Positions 1 to 9,964 of a stretch of 64,000 bases of DNA are shown here, in pieces. The first letter of the stretch is position 1. Every line of letters starts with the position of its first letter. Under the pieces are notes generated by a model. The model worked only from the letters and a program-made list of their open reading frames with translations, searched no databases and was not told the DNA's origin. The stretch is from assembly GCA_036496585.1 (NCBI GenBank), contig DASXLB010000014.1, forward strand, positions 62,001 to 126,000. The letters are read 5' to 3'. The stretch comes from Vicinamibacterales bacterium. GTDB taxonomy: Bacteria; Acidobacteriota; Vicinamibacteria; Vicinamibacterales; 2-12-FULL-66-21. A program made the position numbers and the translations under genes.

Positions 1-1
1 T

Positions 2-2065
2 GGTGGCCACGTGCTCGTCGACGCGACCGCCTTCTTCCTGCGCGACGCGCACGGCGTGGTCGATCGACTGCGGGTGGCGAAGCAGGGCAGTTACAAGCTC
101 GACGAGAGCCGCAGCGCCTTCTACCTGCCGCGCACCAAGGGATTCCCGCAAAACACCGAGATCGAGACAACGCTGACGTTCACGACCGACGGTGATCCCG
201 GCCCCTACGTCCGTGAGACGACGCCGTCGCCGGCGGCGGTGACACTGCGGGAGCATCATTCGTTCGTGCAGCTGCCGGATTTGGGCTACAAGCCGCGCAA
301 GCTCGATCCGCGCGCGCCGTCGTTGGGCATCGTGTTCTACGACTACGCGTCGCCGATCAGCGAACCGGTCGAGAAGCGCTGGATCCAGCGCTTCCGCCTC
401 GAGAAGAAGGATCCGAACGCCGCCGTCTCCGAGCCGGTGAAGCCGATCGTCTACTACGTCGACAACGGCGCGCCCGAACCGATCCGGACCGCGCTCGTCG
501 AAGGCGCATCGTGGTGGAATCAGGCGTTCGAGGCGGCCGGCTTCAGGAACGCCTTCCAGGTCAAAGTGCTGCCGGCCGACGCCGATCCGATGGACGTCCG
601 CTACAACATGATCAACTGGGTGCACCGCTCGACGCGCGGCTGGTCGTACGGCGGCGGCGTCGTCGATCCGCGCACCGGCGAGATGATCAAAGGCAACGTC
701 ACGCTCGGATCGCTGCGCGTGCGCCAGGACTTCACGCTCGGCTCGGGCCTGATTCCGCAGTACGCGGAAGGCATGGCCTGCCTCGCCGACCTGTCGCCAG
801 AACCGGACTACCTCGCGGCGCTCGACCCGTCGGTCGACGTCACCGCGATGTCGCTGGCGCGGATCCGCCAGCTGGCCGCGCACGAAACCGGCCACACGCT
901 CGGCTTCGGCCACAACTTCGCCGCCAGTTCCTATGGCCGCGCCTCGGTCATGGACTACCCGGCACCCTGGGTCGACATCAAGGACGGCAAGCTCGATCTG
1001 TCGAACGCCTACGCGACCGGCATCGGCGAGTTCGACAAGTTCGCGGTGAAGTTCGCCTACGGGCAATTCGCGGCCGGCGCAAACGAGGCGGCGGCGCTCG
1101 AGCAGGTCCTCGAGGACGGCGTCGCCCACGGCATGCTCTACATCCAGGATTCGGACGCGCGGCCGCTCGGCTCGGCGCATCCGCTGGCCAGCCTGTGGGA
1201 CAACGGGTCCGACCCGGTCGCCACCCTCGAGCACGAACTCGAGGTGCGCCGCATCGGGCTGTCGGAGTTCGGCCTGACGGCGGTCCCAATCGGCACGCCT
1301 CTCTCCGAACTCGAGCTGCGGCTGCTGCCGCTCTACCTGCACCATCGCTACCAGGCGATCGCCGCGTCGAAGTCGATCGGCGGCGTCTACTTCACCTACG
1401 CGGTGCGCACGCCGTCAGGGCCGAATCCACAGCGGGTCGCCGAGGTGGTGCCGGCGGCGCAGCAGAAGGCGGCGCTGAGGGCGCTGCTGAAAACCCTCGA
1501 CGTCGAGACGCTGCGCATCCCCGAACGAATCCTGCGGCTGATTCCGCCGGCCGCGTCCGGATACGGCGGCGGCACGGCGGAGCGATTCGAGAAGCACACT
1601 GACCCGACGTTCGATCCGCTCGCCGCCGCGTCGATCGCGTCCGACGTGACCGTGACGGCGCTGCTGCAGCGCGAGCGGGCGGCGCGCACCATCGAGCAGC
1701 ACGGGCGCGACGCCGCCATCCCCGGCTTCGGCGATGTCGTCAGCGCGCTCGTGCAGCGGACGTGGGGGGCGCCGCGAGCCGCCGACGGCTACGGGCAGGC
1801 CGTGCAGGAAGTGGTCGAGGACGTCGTCACCCAACGGCTGATGGACCTGGCCGCCGACGCGCAGGCGAGCCCGCTGGTGCGCGCGCAGGCGTCCGCCGGC
1901 CTGCGCCGCATCAAGGCGATGACCGCCACGACCGCCACTGCCCACGCCGCCGCGGCGCGTGAAGACGTCACGCGCTTCCTGGCGCGCCCGGCCGACGCCT
2001 ACAAGAAGACCGATCCGCTTGCGACGCCCCCGGGCGAACCGATCGGCGGCCGGGGCGGACGGTGA
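2..2065 (+). CDS. Zinc-dependent metalloprotease, C-terminal part (DUF5117/DUF4953-like), 5' truncated by window edge
   Basis: The reading frame is open from the first bases (Gly-Gly-His before the first GTG at 11), so the gene starts outside the window; the visible part is about 687 residues. It carries a metzincin-type zinc site, [13 protein letters not shown] (HExxHxxGxxH, near residue 296), followed about 15 residues later by a Met-turn-like SVMDYP. This matches the large secreted zinc proteases with DUF5117 and DUF4953 domains found in Acidobacteriota and Bacteroidota. The Glu of HE is the expected catalytic base and the three His the zinc ligands. Export is inferred from the family, because the signal peptide would be upstream. 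The stop overlaps the GTG of the next gene (GTGA), so the two are probably co-translated. Substrate unknown. Confidence 0.85.
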   Translation, partial: GGHVLVDATAFFLRDAHGVVDRLRVAKQGSYKLDESRSAFYLPRTKGFPQNTEIETTLTFTTDGDPGPYVRETTPSPAAVTLREHHSFVQLPDLGYKPRKLDPRAPSLGIVFYDYASPISEPVEKRWIQRFRLEKKDPNAAVSEPVKPIVYYVDNGAPEPIRTALVEGASWWNQAFEAAGFRNAFQVKVLPADADPMDVRYNMINWVHRSTRGWSYGGGVVDPRTGEMIKGNVTLGSLRVRQDFTLGSGLIPQYAEGMACLADLSPEPDYLAALDPSVDVTAMSLARIRQLAAHETGHTLGFGHNFAASSYGRASVMDYPAPWVDIKDGKLDLSNAYATGIGEFDKFAVKFAYGQFAAGANEAAALEQVLEDGVAHGMLYIQDSDARPLGSAHPLASLWDNGSDPVATLEHELEVRRIGLSEFGLTAVPIGTPLSELELRLLPLYLHHRYQAIAASKSIGGVYFTYAVRTPSGPNPQRVAEVVPAAQQKAALRALLKTLDVETLRIPERILRLIPPAASGYGGGTAERFEKHTDPTFDPLAAASIASDVTVTALLQRERAARTIEQHGRDAAIPGFGDVVSALVQRTWGAPRAADGYGQAVQEVVEDVVTQRLMDLAADAQASPLVRAQASAGLRRIKAMTATTATAHAAAAREDVTRFLARPADAYKKTDPLATPPGEPIGGRGGR

Positions 2066-3006
2066 GCGTCGTCTCGCGCGACCACATCGACGCCGCGCGC
2101 GAGCGGATCAGGGGCGTGGCACGCGTGACGCCGATGATCGACGTGTCGGCAATCGCCGGGCGGCCGCTCTTCCTCAAGTGCGAGAACATGCAGCCGGGGG
2201 GCGCGTTCAAGATCCGCGGCGCCTACAACATGGTCGCGCAGCTCGCGCCGGCCGACCGCGTCCGCGGCGTCATCACCTATTCGTCCGGTAATCACGGACA
2301 GGCGGTCGCCATCTCCGCCCACGCCGTCGGCGTCCCGTCGGTCGTCGTCATGCCGACCACCGCGCCGGCGGTGAAAATCGACGGGGCCAAGCGATTCGGC
2401 GCCGAGGTCGTGTTCGCCGGTACGACGACGCTCCATCGAAAGGCCAAGGCGGAGGAGATTGCCGCCGACCGCGGCCTGATGATGGTGCCGCCGTTCGATC
2501 ACGAATGGATCATCGCCGGCCAGGGCACGCTCGGCCTCGAGATCCTCGAACAGTGTCCAGACGTCGCCACCATCGTCGTGCCGATCGGCGGCGGCGGCCT
2601 CATCGGCGGGGTCGCGGCCGCGGTCAAACCGGCGCGTCCCGACGTCGCGATCGTCGGCGTCGAACCGGCCGGCGCGGCGTCGATGAAGACGTCGATCGAG
2701 AGCGGCGGCATTCGCACGCTGGATGGGGTGCAGAGCATCGCCGACGGCTTGCTCGCCGTGCGTCCGGGCGAGCTGAACTTCGCGATCGTGCGGCAGTTCG
2801 TGGATCGTCTCGAGACGGTGGAAGAGCACGAAATCGCCTCGGCATTCCGCTGGTTGTTTTGCGATGCGAAGATCGTCGCGGAGCCGAGCGGCGCCGTCAC
2901 CGTCGCAGCCGCGCTCCGGGATTCGGCGACGTTCGCGCCGCCGGTCGTCGCGGTCATCAGCGGCGGCAACCTGGATCCGTCAATGCTGACGGCGTTGCTG
3001 TCATGA
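2062..3006 (+). CDS. PLP-dependent threonine/serine dehydratase
   Basis: A 314-residue fold-type II PLP enzyme expected to deaminate L-threonine (or L-serine) to the 2-oxo acid and ammonia. Visible landmarks are the Schiff-base lysine in [11 protein letters not shown] (about residue 50), the cofactor-binding SSGNHGQ (about 76) and the Gly-rich phosphate loop GGGGLIGG (about 178). There is no C-terminal ACT or regulatory domain, so it resembles catabolic (TdcB-like) or serine racemase-like members rather than the longer biosynthetic IlvA. The GTG start overlaps the stop of the upstream protease by 4 bp, suggesting translational coupling and perhaps use of peptide-derived amino acids. Substrate choice between threonine and serine, and racemase activity, cannot be settled from sequence. 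Confidence 0.85.
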   Translation: MSVVSRDHIDAARERIRGVARVTPMIDVSAIAGRPLFLKCENMQPGGAFKIRGAYNMVAQLAPADRVRGVITYSSGNHGQAVAISAHAVGVPSVVVMPTTAPAVKIDGAKRFGAEVVFAGTTTLHRKAKAEEIAADRGLMMVPPFDHEWIIAGQGTLGLEILEQCPDVATIVVPIGGGGLIGGVAAAVKPARPDVAIVGVEPAGAASMKTSIESGGIRTLDGVQSIADGLLAVRPGELNFAIVRQFVDRLETVEEHEIASAFRWLFCDAKIVAEPSGAVTVAAALRDSATFAPPVVAVISGGNLDPSMLTALLS

Positions 3007-3064
3007 TCGCCCGCCCACCTAAACTGCGCGCAAGCGGCGCGAAGCGAAGTCTCTCTGTCGAACC

Positions 3065-4183
3065 ATGAGTCTCGAAATCTTCGCCATGGAGCGGATGCAG
3101 TCGACCTGGGAGAACCTGGTCGACTACGACATGAGCGAGAGCGGCGTCCGGCCGTTGACGCTGCGCGAACTGGTCGAGATGGGCTTCGACCTCGAGTCGT
3201 TCCTCGACGTGCCGCTCGGCTACAGCCAGTCGAACGGCACGATCGAGCTGCGCGAGCGGATCGCCGCGCTCTATCCCGGCGCCACCGCCGATCACGTCGA
3301 AGTCACCAACGGCACGTCGGAAGCCAACTACCTGATCGCGTTGAGTCAGCTCCGCCCCGGCGACGGCGTCGCGATGCAGCTGCCGAATTACCTGCAGATG
3401 CCCGGCGTGGCGCGGAGCCTCGGCGCCGAGGTGCACACGTTCCGCCTGTGCCCGGACCGAGCCTGGGAACCGGACTGGGACGAATTCGAGCGCGCCGTGA
3501 CGCCGCGGACACGGTTGCTCTATCTCTCGAATCCGAACAATCCGACCGGATCCGTCCTCTCGGCGTCGTCGATGGCGCGCATCGCCGCGCGATGCCACGA
3601 CACGGGCACCTGGCTGCTGGCCGACGAGGTCTATCTCGGCGCGGAAGTCGAGGGTCCGCGCACGACCTCCTTCTGGGGAATGAGCGATCGGGTGATCGTC
3701 ACGAGCGGGCTGTCCAAAGCGTTTGGAATTCCCGGCGTCCGCATCGGGTGGCTGGTCGGCCCGCCGCGGCTGGCCGCCGAGTGCTGGACGCAGCACGACT
3801 ACCTGACGATCGGCCCGAACAAGATGTCGGATCGCATCGCCCGCGTCGCCGTCGAGGCCGCCAACCGCGAGCGCTGTTACGCACGGACCGGAGCGATCCT
3901 CCGCCACAACCTGCCGATCGCGCGCGAGTGGGTTGCGTCGTTCGGCGGACGCCTGACGTGGACCGAGCCGAAGGCCGGCGCCATCGGGCTGATGCGGTAC
4001 GAGGCCGACACGCCGAGCCTCGAGATCGCCGATCGCGTCCGCGTGAGTCAATCGACGCTGATCGTGCCGGGCACGCACGTCGGCATCGACGGCCACTTGC
4101 GGATCTGGCTGGGCGGCACGGAAGCGTTCCTGCGCGAGGGCCTGCGTCGGATCGGCGCCGGACTCTCAACGCTGCTCGACTGA
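3065..4183 (+). CDS. Class I/II PLP aminotransferase
   Basis: A 372-residue fold-type I aminotransferase. The order of motifs is normal: SNPNNPTG (substrate and cofactor contact, about residue 155), ADEVYLG with the Asp that pairs with the pyridine nitrogen (about 183), and SGLSKAFGIPGVRIGW with the PLP lysine (about 218). Length is close to the family norm. It sits 58 bp after the dehydratase and may belong to the same amino-acid catabolic run. The start lacks an obvious Shine-Dalgarno sequence; a TAAACT hexamer at 3020-3025 could be a -10 element for its own transcript. Specificity is not predictable: aspartate aminotransferase-like and capreomycidine-synthase-like enzymes look similar at this level. 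Confidence 0.85.
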   Translation: MSLEIFAMERMQSTWENLVDYDMSESGVRPLTLRELVEMGFDLESFLDVPLGYSQSNGTIELRERIAALYPGATADHVEVTNGTSEANYLIALSQLRPGDGVAMQLPNYLQMPGVARSLGAEVHTFRLCPDRAWEPDWDEFERAVTPRTRLLYLSNPNNPTGSVLSASSMARIAARCHDTGTWLLADEVYLGAEVEGPRTTSFWGMSDRVIVTSGLSKAFGIPGVRIGWLVGPPRLAAECWTQHDYLTIGPNKMSDRIARVAVEAANRERCYARTGAILRHNLPIAREWVASFGGRLTWTEPKAGAIGLMRYEADTPSLEIADRVRVSQSTLIVPGTHVGIDGHLRIWLGGTEAFLREGLRRIGAGLSTLLD

Positions 4184-4320
4184 GACGGGCGTCGCGGATG
4201 GCCCTCGATAGACGAACCGCCCGGGCAAGCTGAATCGCGTCAACCTCCATATCCGCGCTCTTCGCTGTTAACCAGCCGCACGGTATCGAGTAGTAAGCGG
4301 GTGAAGGAGTTACCGACCCC

Positions 4321-5217
4321 ATGCCGCTGTCCCGGACCGTTCGTTTCGCCTATGCTTTCGCCCTCGTCTTCCCGCTGGCGCTGGCGCATCCAGCCTCGGC
4401 CCAGCCGCGGAAGCCGGCCCCGCCCGAAGCCGCGCCGGCGCTCCGCGACGTGGCTGCCCCGCCGGCGGTCTCGAACATCGACGCCGAGGACACCCGCCGC
4501 CAGTTCGAGGACGTCCTCAAGGCCTACCCCACATCGCTGCCGCGGATTCTGCGGATGGATCCGACGCTGCTCGACAACGCCGAATACCTCCAGACCTATC
4601 CGGCGCTCGTCACCTTTCTCGCGCAGCACCCCGAGATTCGCCACAACACCCAGTACTTCTTCGGGCGCTACGGCGATAACCAGGGCCCGGTCAACGCCCA
4701 GGATCGCGCCATCGACATGTGGCGCAACACCGTCGAAGGCTTCACCATCGGAACCGTGGTGCTGCTGATCACGTCTGGAGTAGTCTGGCTGATCAAGACG
4801 CTGATCGACCAGCGCCGCTGGTCGCGGCTGTCGAAAGTGCAGACCGAGGTACATACGAAGATTCTCGACCGCTTTTCGTCGAACGAGGACCTGCTGGCCT
4901 ACATCCAGACGCCGGCCGGGCGCAGGTTCCTCGAATCCACGCCGATCAGCATCGACGCCCCGCGCGCGCTCGCCGCGCCGATCAGCCGCATCCTGTGGTC
5001 GGCGCAGGCGGGGTCCGTGCTCACCGTTCTGGGCATCGGCATCACCATCGTGTCGAGGACGACGCTCGAGGAAGTGGCGCCGCCGCTCGCAGCGGTCGGC
5101 GCCGTGATCGTGGCGCTCGGCATCGGGTTCCTGGTCTCCTCGGCCCTGGCGTACACGCTGACCCGCCGCTTCAAGCTCATGCCGGAGGAGCCGGTGTCGC
5201 AGGAGCCCCGTGGCTGA
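4321..5217 (+). CDS. Exported membrane protein of unknown function preceding an ECF sigma factor
   Basis: 298 residues that I do not recognise as a named family. It has a signal peptide (cleavage likely after ASA near residue 27), a Pro/Ala-rich stretch to about 50, a soluble helical part of about 90 residues with NTQYFFGRYGDNQG, and three membrane segments at about 141-161, 229-246 and 255-278. Between the first and second is a charged domain (WSRLSKVQTEVHTKILDRF). A GAAGGAG Shine-Dalgarno precedes the ATG. It overlaps the sigma factor gene by 8 bp and is therefore almost certainly expressed with it. A sensor or anti-sigma-type partner is a reasonable guess, but no zinc-binding anti-sigma motif is visible. 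Confidence 0.7.
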   Translation: MPLSRTVRFAYAFALVFPLALAHPASAQPRKPAPPEAAPALRDVAAPPAVSNIDAEDTRRQFEDVLKAYPTSLPRILRMDPTLLDNAEYLQTYPALVTFLAQHPEIRHNTQYFFGRYGDNQGPVNAQDRAIDMWRNTVEGFTIGTVVLLITSGVVWLIKTLIDQRRWSRLSKVQTEVHTKILDRFSSNEDLLAYIQTPAGRRFLESTPISIDAPRALAAPISRILWSAQAGSVLTVLGIGITIVSRTTLEEVAPPLAAVGAVIVALGIGFLVSSALAYTLTRRFKLMPEEPVSQEPRG

Positions 5218-5767
5218 GGTGAGTTACCTCGACGTCCGGCGGCTGCATGCCGATGCGCTCGACGCCGACACCGCTGACGTAGCGCTGGCCATGGACGAAG
5301 ACGCGTTCCGCGCGTTCTACGACCGGACGTCGCGAGCCTTGTGGGCCTATCTCTCGCGCACCAGCGGCGACCGCCAGGTCGCCGACGATCTGGTGCAGGA
5401 GTGCTACTACCGACTGCTCAAGAGCCGCACCGCGTTCGAGAGCGAAGCGCACCGGCGCAACTACCTCTATCGCATCGCCACCAATCTGGTCCACGACACG
5501 CGCCGCGGGTATCGGCCGGTGTTCGCCGAGGGGGTCGAAGTCGCCGACCTCGAGACGCCGCAGGGTCCTGCCGGCGTAGAAGAGCGGGCCGACGTCCGCC
5601 GCGCGATGCGGCGACTGAAACCCCGGGAGCGCGCGCTGCTCTGGCTCGCCTACGCGCAGGGATCGTCGCACAGCGAGATCGCCGGCGTACTCGGTGTGAA
5701 AACCGGCAGCATCAAACTGCTGCTCTTCCGCGCCCGGCGCAAGCTGGCGGCCCTGTTGCAACCATGA
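5210..5767 (+). CDS. ECF-family RNA polymerase sigma factor
   Basis: 185 residues with the two-domain layout of extracytoplasmic-function sigma factors. Region 2 spans about residues 30-95 (FYDRTSRALWAYLSRT, then QVADDLVQECYYRLL with the acidic region 2.2 signature). Region 4 is about 125-180 (LKPRERALLWLAYAQG, then HSEIAGVLGVKTGSIKLLL helix-turn-helix). The GTG start lies inside the end of the preceding membrane-protein gene and the stop overlaps the next ATG (ATGA), so it is the middle gene of a tightly coupled three-gene unit. The flanking membrane proteins are candidates for its signal input. I could not confirm a self-type promoter upstream of 4321. Confidence 0.9.
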   Translation: MAEVSYLDVRRLHADALDADTADVALAMDEDAFRAFYDRTSRALWAYLSRTSGDRQVADDLVQECYYRLLKSRTAFESEAHRRNYLYRIATNLVHDTRRGYRPVFAEGVEVADLETPQGPAGVEERADVRRAMRRLKPRERALLWLAYAQGSSHSEIAGVLGVKTGSIKLLLFRARRKLAALLQP

Positions 5768-6222
5768 TCACGAAGGGCACGAAGGAACGAATGACGAAGG
5801 AACGGGTGGCGACGGAGCTCAGCGACGCGGAGATCGAGGCGATCGTGGCCGCGGCGATCGCCGATGATGCCGCGCGGACTTCTGCTGAGGCGCAGCCGCC
5901 ATCCTCGGCGATCGTCTGGTGGCGCGCGCAGATGCGCGCCCGGCAGGACGCGGCGCTCCTCGCCGAGAGGCCCATCACCATCGTCCATGCGCTGTCGATT
6001 GCCGCCGGCATCGGGCTGATGCTGAGCGTGGTCGGCTACGCGGTCGCGGGAGTCAAGGGCTCGACGGCATGGCTGGCGGCTCTGTGGCCGTCGATCGTCG
6101 CGGCGGCGGGGCCGCTGTCGGTCGAACTCTTCAGCCGCTGGCTGCCGCTGATGCTGACGGTTGGCGTGGTGTCTGTGATCGTCACGTCGATCGCCGCCTA
6201 CGTCATCTACGCCGACGAATAG
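5764..6222 (+). CDS. Two-TM protein coupled to the ECF sigma factor (possible anti-sigma or partner)
   Basis: 152 residues, start ATG overlapping the sigma factor stop. The N-terminus (TKGTKERMTKER) is translated from a degenerate GAAGGAACG-type repeat; an internal ATG at 5791 would remove most of it. A soluble acidic helical segment (ELSDAEIEAIVAAAIADD) is followed by membrane helices at about 71-95 and 124-149. Position and topology are those of an anti-sigma factor or membrane partner, but the conserved HxxxCxxC zinc motif of typical anti-sigma proteins is absent. Function is inferred only from context. Confidence 0.7.
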   Translation: MITKGTKERMTKERVATELSDAEIEAIVAAAIADDAARTSAEAQPPSSAIVWWRAQMRARQDAALLAERPITIVHALSIAAGIGLMLSVVGYAVAGVKGSTAWLAALWPSIVAAAGPLSVELFSRWLPLMLTVGVVSVIVTSIAAYVIYADE

Positions 6223-6225
6223 GTC

Positions 6226-6253
6226 GGGGGCCGCCTCCGGATCGGACGCCCCC
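6226..6253 (+). terminator. GC-rich hairpin after the sigma-factor unit
   Basis: GGGGGC pairs with GCCCCC, with an inner TCCG/CGGA extension, starting 3 bp after the stop at 6222. No U-tract follows, so it may be a 3'-end stabiliser rather than an intrinsic terminator. Confidence 0.3.
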
Positions 6254-6376
6254 CGAGTACGGATCTGAAATCCCGATCCGGAATCCGTCGCGCGCACAGG
6301 CCAGCACACGCCGTTCTTCCAGCGAAATCGCAGGGCACCGCTCTTGCCATCTTCCGTGGCACGAGGAGGTCCGATC

Positions 6377-6469
6377 ATGTTGTGGTTTCTCGCCGTCCTG
6401 ATGGGCGGACTCAGCCTGGGCTACGTCGCCGTGCGTCGCAAGCGCAAGGCGCAGGCAACCGGCAAGTAG
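6377..6469 (+). CDS. 30-residue membrane micropeptide
   Basis: The frame encodes MLWFLAVLMGGLSLGYVAVR followed by a Lys/Arg-rich tail ending in ATGK. It is a single hydrophobic helix (residues 1-20) and a positive cytoplasmic tail, the classic shape of small bacterial membrane proteins. A very strong Shine-Dalgarno (GAGGAGGT, 6 bp before the ATG) supports translation. It lies 154 bp after the sigma-factor unit and ends 7 bp before the convergent amidohydrolase. No homolog is recognised; it could regulate or stabilise a larger membrane complex. Confidence 0.6.
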   Translation: MLWFLAVLMGGLSLGYVAVRRKRKAQATGK

Positions 6470-6476
6470 CCGGCGG

Positions 6477-8069
6477 TCAGCGGCGCTCGAGCAGCGAGTT
6501 AGCGATCACCTGGCCGGGGCGCGCGTCTGTCTGCGCCCCGTCCTTCACGACCGTCACGCCGTTCACCAGTACGGCCGCGATGCCCTTCGCATAGGCGTGA
6601 GGCGCGTCGTAGGTCGCCATGTCCTGGATCGTGGCGGGATCGAAGACGACGAGGTCGGCGGCGTAGCCTGCCCGAATCAACCCGCGGTTGGCGAGGCGGA
6701 AGCGCGTCGCCGGCAGCGACGTCATCTTGCGGATGGCTTCCGGCAGCGGCAGCAGGCGCCGCGCCCGTACGTAGGTGCCCAGCACGCGGGCGTTGTTGCC
6801 GTAGCCGCGCGGGTGCGGCACACCTTCGTTCCACGGGATCACGTCGGCATCGGAGGCGAACGCCACCTGCGGATGGCGCATGATCCGCTCGACGTCTTCG
6901 TCGCTCATGACGTGATAGACCATCGAGGCGCCCCCCGCGAGCAGCATCTCGCGGGCCGTCTCCAACTGCGAGTCGACGCCGTCGGATCCGCCGCGCCGCA
7001 GGGCCACCTGCCGCAGCGACAGTCCGTCGAGTGAGTGATCGGGCGGGTACAGCGCGACAACGGCGAACCCGAGATCGTGCAGGCCGCGTGCCTCGAGCAT
7101 CGTCGCCATTTCGGCCTTGATCTTCTGCCACGTCGCCGGCGTATTCAGCCGCGCCGCGATCTGCGACGGTCCGCCTTCCAGCACCCACGGCGGAAAGCGC
7201 ACGGCAAGCGACGAGCTCGCGGCGGTGTAGACATACTGATCGGCGCCGACGTCGACACCCCGGGCGCGCGCCGCGTCGATCAGCGCCAGCGCGGCGGCGC
7301 TCAGTCCCCACCGGTTCGGACTGTCGACCTTCAGGTGAGAAATCTCGACCCGTCCCTCGATCAGGTCCCCGACCCGGATCGTCTCGGCAACCGACTCCTC
7401 GAGCGCGGTCCCCTCGTTCCTCATGTGGGAGGCGTAGATGCCGCCGGCGTTCGCCGAGACGCGTGCCAGCTCGACGATCTCGGGGGCCTGCGCGTAGGTG
7501 CCGGGCACGTACTGGAGTCCGGTCGAGAAGCCGATCGCGCCGTCGGCCATCGCCTTCCACACGAGCGATTGCATCCGCGCCAGCTCCGCCGGCTTCGGCA
7601 GACGGTCGTCGGTTCCCATGACCGCGTTACGGATCGTGTTGTGGCCGACGAGCGTCGCGAAGTTGAGCGCGGCCGGCCCGTCGCGCAGCGCCTGCAGCTC
7701 GGCGCCCACGTCGAGCGCGGACGCGCCGCAGTTGCCCGCGACGATGGTCGTCACCCCCATGCGGACGAAATTCGCGGCCGCCGGGTGCCGGGCGAGGTCG
7801 TCGGCATGCGTGTGGACGTCGACGAAGCCCGGCGCCACCACCAGATGCGTGGCATCGATCACGTGCGCGGCCAGCGAACGCTGCAGCCGGCCGATCGCCA
7901 CGATTCTGCCGTCCTTGATCGCGACGTCGGCCGGCCTTCCCGGCTGTCCGCTGCCGTCGATGACGGTGCCGCCTGCGACGAGCGTGTCGTAGCGGAACGC
8001 CTGGCTCGACGCGCCGGGCCCCGTCGCCAGTACGGCGCAGCAGACCGCGAGCCAGGCGATCCGCTTCAT
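6477..8069 (-). CDS. N-acyl-D-amino-acid deacylase-like amidohydrolase (exported)
   Basis: 530 residues with a signal peptide ([18 protein letters not shown]). Amidohydrolase-superfamily landmarks: the metal-binding [10 protein letters not shown] near residue 85, VAGNCGAS (about 112), YASHMRNEG (about 215) and EISHLKV (about 245). The C-terminal beta-sandwich ends with [14 protein letters not shown]. This combination is typical of D-aminoacylases, which release D-amino acids from N-acyl forms or act on D-amino-acid dipeptides from peptidoglycan. It overlaps the upstream symporter gene by 4 bp, so the pair probably hydrolyses and imports a product. Substrate is inferred, not shown. Confidence 0.85.
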   Translation of the reverse strand: MKRIAWLAVCCAVLATGPGASSQAFRYDTLVAGGTVIDGSGQPGRPADVAIKDGRIVAIGRLQRSLAAHVIDATHLVVAPGFVDVHTHADDLARHPAAANFVRMGVTTIVAGNCGASALDVGAELQALRDGPAALNFATLVGHNTIRNAVMGTDDRLPKPAELARMQSLVWKAMADGAIGFSTGLQYVPGTYAQAPEIVELARVSANAGGIYASHMRNEGTALEESVAETIRVGDLIEGRVEISHLKVDSPNRWGLSAAALALIDAARARGVDVGADQYVYTAASSSLAVRFPPWVLEGGPSQIAARLNTPATWQKIKAEMATMLEARGLHDLGFAVVALYPPDHSLDGLSLRQVALRRGGSDGVDSQLETAREMLLAGGASMVYHVMSDEDVERIMRHPQVAFASDADVIPWNEGVPHPRGYGNNARVLGTYVRARRLLPLPEAIRKMTSLPATRFRLANRGLIRAGYAADLVVFDPATIQDMATYDAPHAYAKGIAAVLVNGVTVVKDGAQTDARPGQVIANSLLERR

Positions 8070-9775
8070 GCCGTGCTCGTTCGCGGTCCCGTGGCGAGGC
8101 TCACCGCCATGCCAACGACCAGCACGACCGCCACGCCAAGCGGGTTGTGCCAGAGGTACGACACGCCGCGGGTGGCCGGGTAGAACGCGAACCCGGCCAC
8201 GACCGAGATGCCGGTGAGCAGCCCGACGAACGCGCCGTGCCCGTTGGCGCGCTTGAACAGCAGCGCCAGCACGAACACGCCAAGCAGCGATCCGTAGAAA
8301 ATCGATCCAATCCGGTTGACGACCTCGATCAGCGAGCCGAGCTGCACGGCGACGTGCGCGACGATGCAGGCGACGATGCCCCAGAAGGCCACGGCGATGC
8401 GCGATACCGCCAGGTAATGCGCGTCGGTCGCCGTCGTATTGAGCAGGCGCTTGTAGACGTCGATCACGGTGGCGGTCGCCGTGGCACTCAGCTCCCCGGC
8501 GGTCGCCGACATCGCCGCCGCGAAGATCGCGGCGATGATCAGGCCGACCAGGCCCGGCGGCAGACGGGTCGTGACGAAGGTCGGAAACACGTAGTTGACG
8601 TCGGGCTTCGGCGTGTCTCCGGTGCGATCGCCGTAACCGGCCTCCCCGGTCACGTCCTTGACGATCGCGGCGGCCTGGCCGCGAATCGACTGCATCTCGG
8701 CGTTCGCGGCGAGGAAGCGGTCACGGGCACCGCCGTCTCCCTTCGTCATCGCGGTGGCCGCATCGCGCCGCCGCTGGTAGGCGCCCGCGAACGCCGACTC
8801 GAGTTGGCCGTAGTCGCCCGCCCTCGCGCTCGCCACGACCCGCTGCCGCGGCTCGCCGTTGAAGAGCAGCGGCGGCTGGTTGAAGACATAGAACAGGAAC
8901 ATGAAGACGCCGACCAGCAGCACCAGCACCTGCAGCGGGATCTTGACGAACGCGCTCATCAGAAGCGAGTGACGCGCCTGGTCCAGCGACTTGGCGGTGA
9001 GATATCGCTGCACCTGGCTCTGATCGCAGCCGAAGTACGACAGGTGCAGGAAGAGCCCGCCGATGATGCCCGACCAGAACGTATAGGTCTGCCGCGCGTC
9101 GACATGAAAGTCGATGGTGTTCATCCGGCCGGCCGCCCCTGCGACGTGGAGCGCCTGCCCGACGCTGACGTCGTGCGGCAGCCCGAGAATCAGCGCGATC
9201 ACGGCGCACACCAGGCCGCCCACGACGATCCCCATCTGCTTGACGTCGGTCCAGGTCACCGCCTGCACGCCGCCGAGCATCGTGTAGACGATGGTGGGGA
9301 CGCCAATCGCCAGGATGGTCAAGGTCAGGTTCCAGTGGAAGATGATCGACAGGATGACCGCCGGCGCCGAGATGATCGCGCCCGTCGACATGCTGCGGCC
9401 GCACAGGAACAGCAGGCTCGCCAGCGTGCGCGTCTTCACGTCGAACCGCCGCTCGAGATACTCGTAGGCGGTGTAGACGCCGGAGCGGTAGAAGAAGGGA
9501 ACCAGTGTGACCGACAGCACCACCATCGCCAACGGCAGGCCGAAATAGAACTGGATGAAGCGCATGCCGTCCGCGTACGCCTGACCGGTCGTGCCGACGA
9601 GCGTGATGGCGCTCAGCTGCGTCGCCATCACCGAAAGACCGACCGCCCACCACGGCAGGCTGCGGTTGGCGAGCAGATATCCGTCGATGCCCGAGGCGCC
9701 TTTGGTGCGGCGCAGTCCGTCGGCGACGACCCAGATGAGGTATCCCGCGACGACGAGCCAGTCGAGCCAACGCAT
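8066..9775 (-). CDS. Sodium:solute symporter (SSS family)
   Basis: 569 residues with about 13 predicted membrane helices. N-terminal features are [13 protein letters not shown] and [20 protein letters not shown]; the SSS core signature is represented by [20 protein letters not shown] near residue 415. A roughly 85-residue hydrophilic insertion (about residues 305-390) separates helices 7 and 8; it is rich in Arg, Ala and Asp and is longer than in classical PutP-type members. The downstream gene overlaps by 4 bp, and a 37-residue ORF ends 15 bp upstream, so the unit is micropeptide-symporter-deacylase. The likely cargo is an amino acid or small organic acid made by the deacylase. Confidence 0.88.
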   Translation of the reverse strand: MRWLDWLVVAGYLIWVVADGLRRTKGASGIDGYLLANRSLPWWAVGLSVMATQLSAITLVGTTGQAYADGMRFIQFYFGLPLAMVVLSVTLVPFFYRSGVYTAYEYLERRFDVKTRTLASLLFLCGRSMSTGAIISAPAVILSIIFHWNLTLTILAIGVPTIVYTMLGGVQAVTWTDVKQMGIVVGGLVCAVIALILGLPHDVSVGQALHVAGAAGRMNTIDFHVDARQTYTFWSGIIGGLFLHLSYFGCDQSQVQRYLTAKSLDQARHSLLMSAFVKIPLQVLVLLVGVFMFLFYVFNQPPLLFNGEPRQRVVASARAGDYGQLESAFAGAYQRRRDAATAMTKGDGGARDRFLAANAEMQSIRGQAAAIVKDVTGEAGYGDRTGDTPKPDVNYVFPTFVTTRLPPGLVGLIIAAIFAAAMSATAGELSATATATVIDVYKRLLNTTATDAHYLAVSRIAVAFWGIVACIVAHVAVQLGSLIEVVNRIGSIFYGSLLGVFVLALLFKRANGHGAFVGLLTGISVVAGFAFYPATRGVSYLWHNPLGVAVVLVVGMAVSLATGPRTSTA

Positions 9776-9790
9776 GCGGAGCCGGGCCGA

Positions 9791-9904
9791 TCAGCGGGAG
9801 AAGACGTGGCCGGTCCACCACAGCGCCGTGATGACGGCGGCATGGCAGAGAATCACGAGCGCATAGATGCGCCCCATCGGACGGGTATCCGTGACTGACG
9901 GCAT
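9791..9904 (-). CDS. 37-residue symporter-associated micropeptide
   Basis: A short frame, MPSVTDTRPMGRIYALVILC continuing HAAVITALWWTGHVFSR, contains one membrane helix (about residues 13-31). It lies 15 bp upstream of the SSS symporter on the same strand. A TATACT -10 box ends 8 bp before the ATG, so the transcript of the whole operon would begin at or next to this start codon. Small accessory subunits encoded next to SSS symporters are known, but this one is shorter than the DUF4212 type and I do not recognise it. Probably real because the promoter spacing fits leaderless translation. Confidence 0.6.
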   Translation of the reverse strand: MPSVTDTRPMGRIYALVILCHAAVITALWWTGHVFSR

Positions 9905-9912
9905 CGGGGGCC

Positions 9913-9918
9913 AGTATA
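9913..9918 (-). promoter_or_regulatory. Leaderless-type -10 box (TATACT) for the symporter operon
   Basis: TATACT on the minus strand, 8 bp before the ATG at 9904. It matches the -10 consensus at 5 of 6 positions. No convincing -35 is seen. Confidence 0.55.
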
Positions 9919-9964
9919 GCGGGAGCGGCAGGACGAGCGCCGAGATTGCGCGCGTGAGATAACG

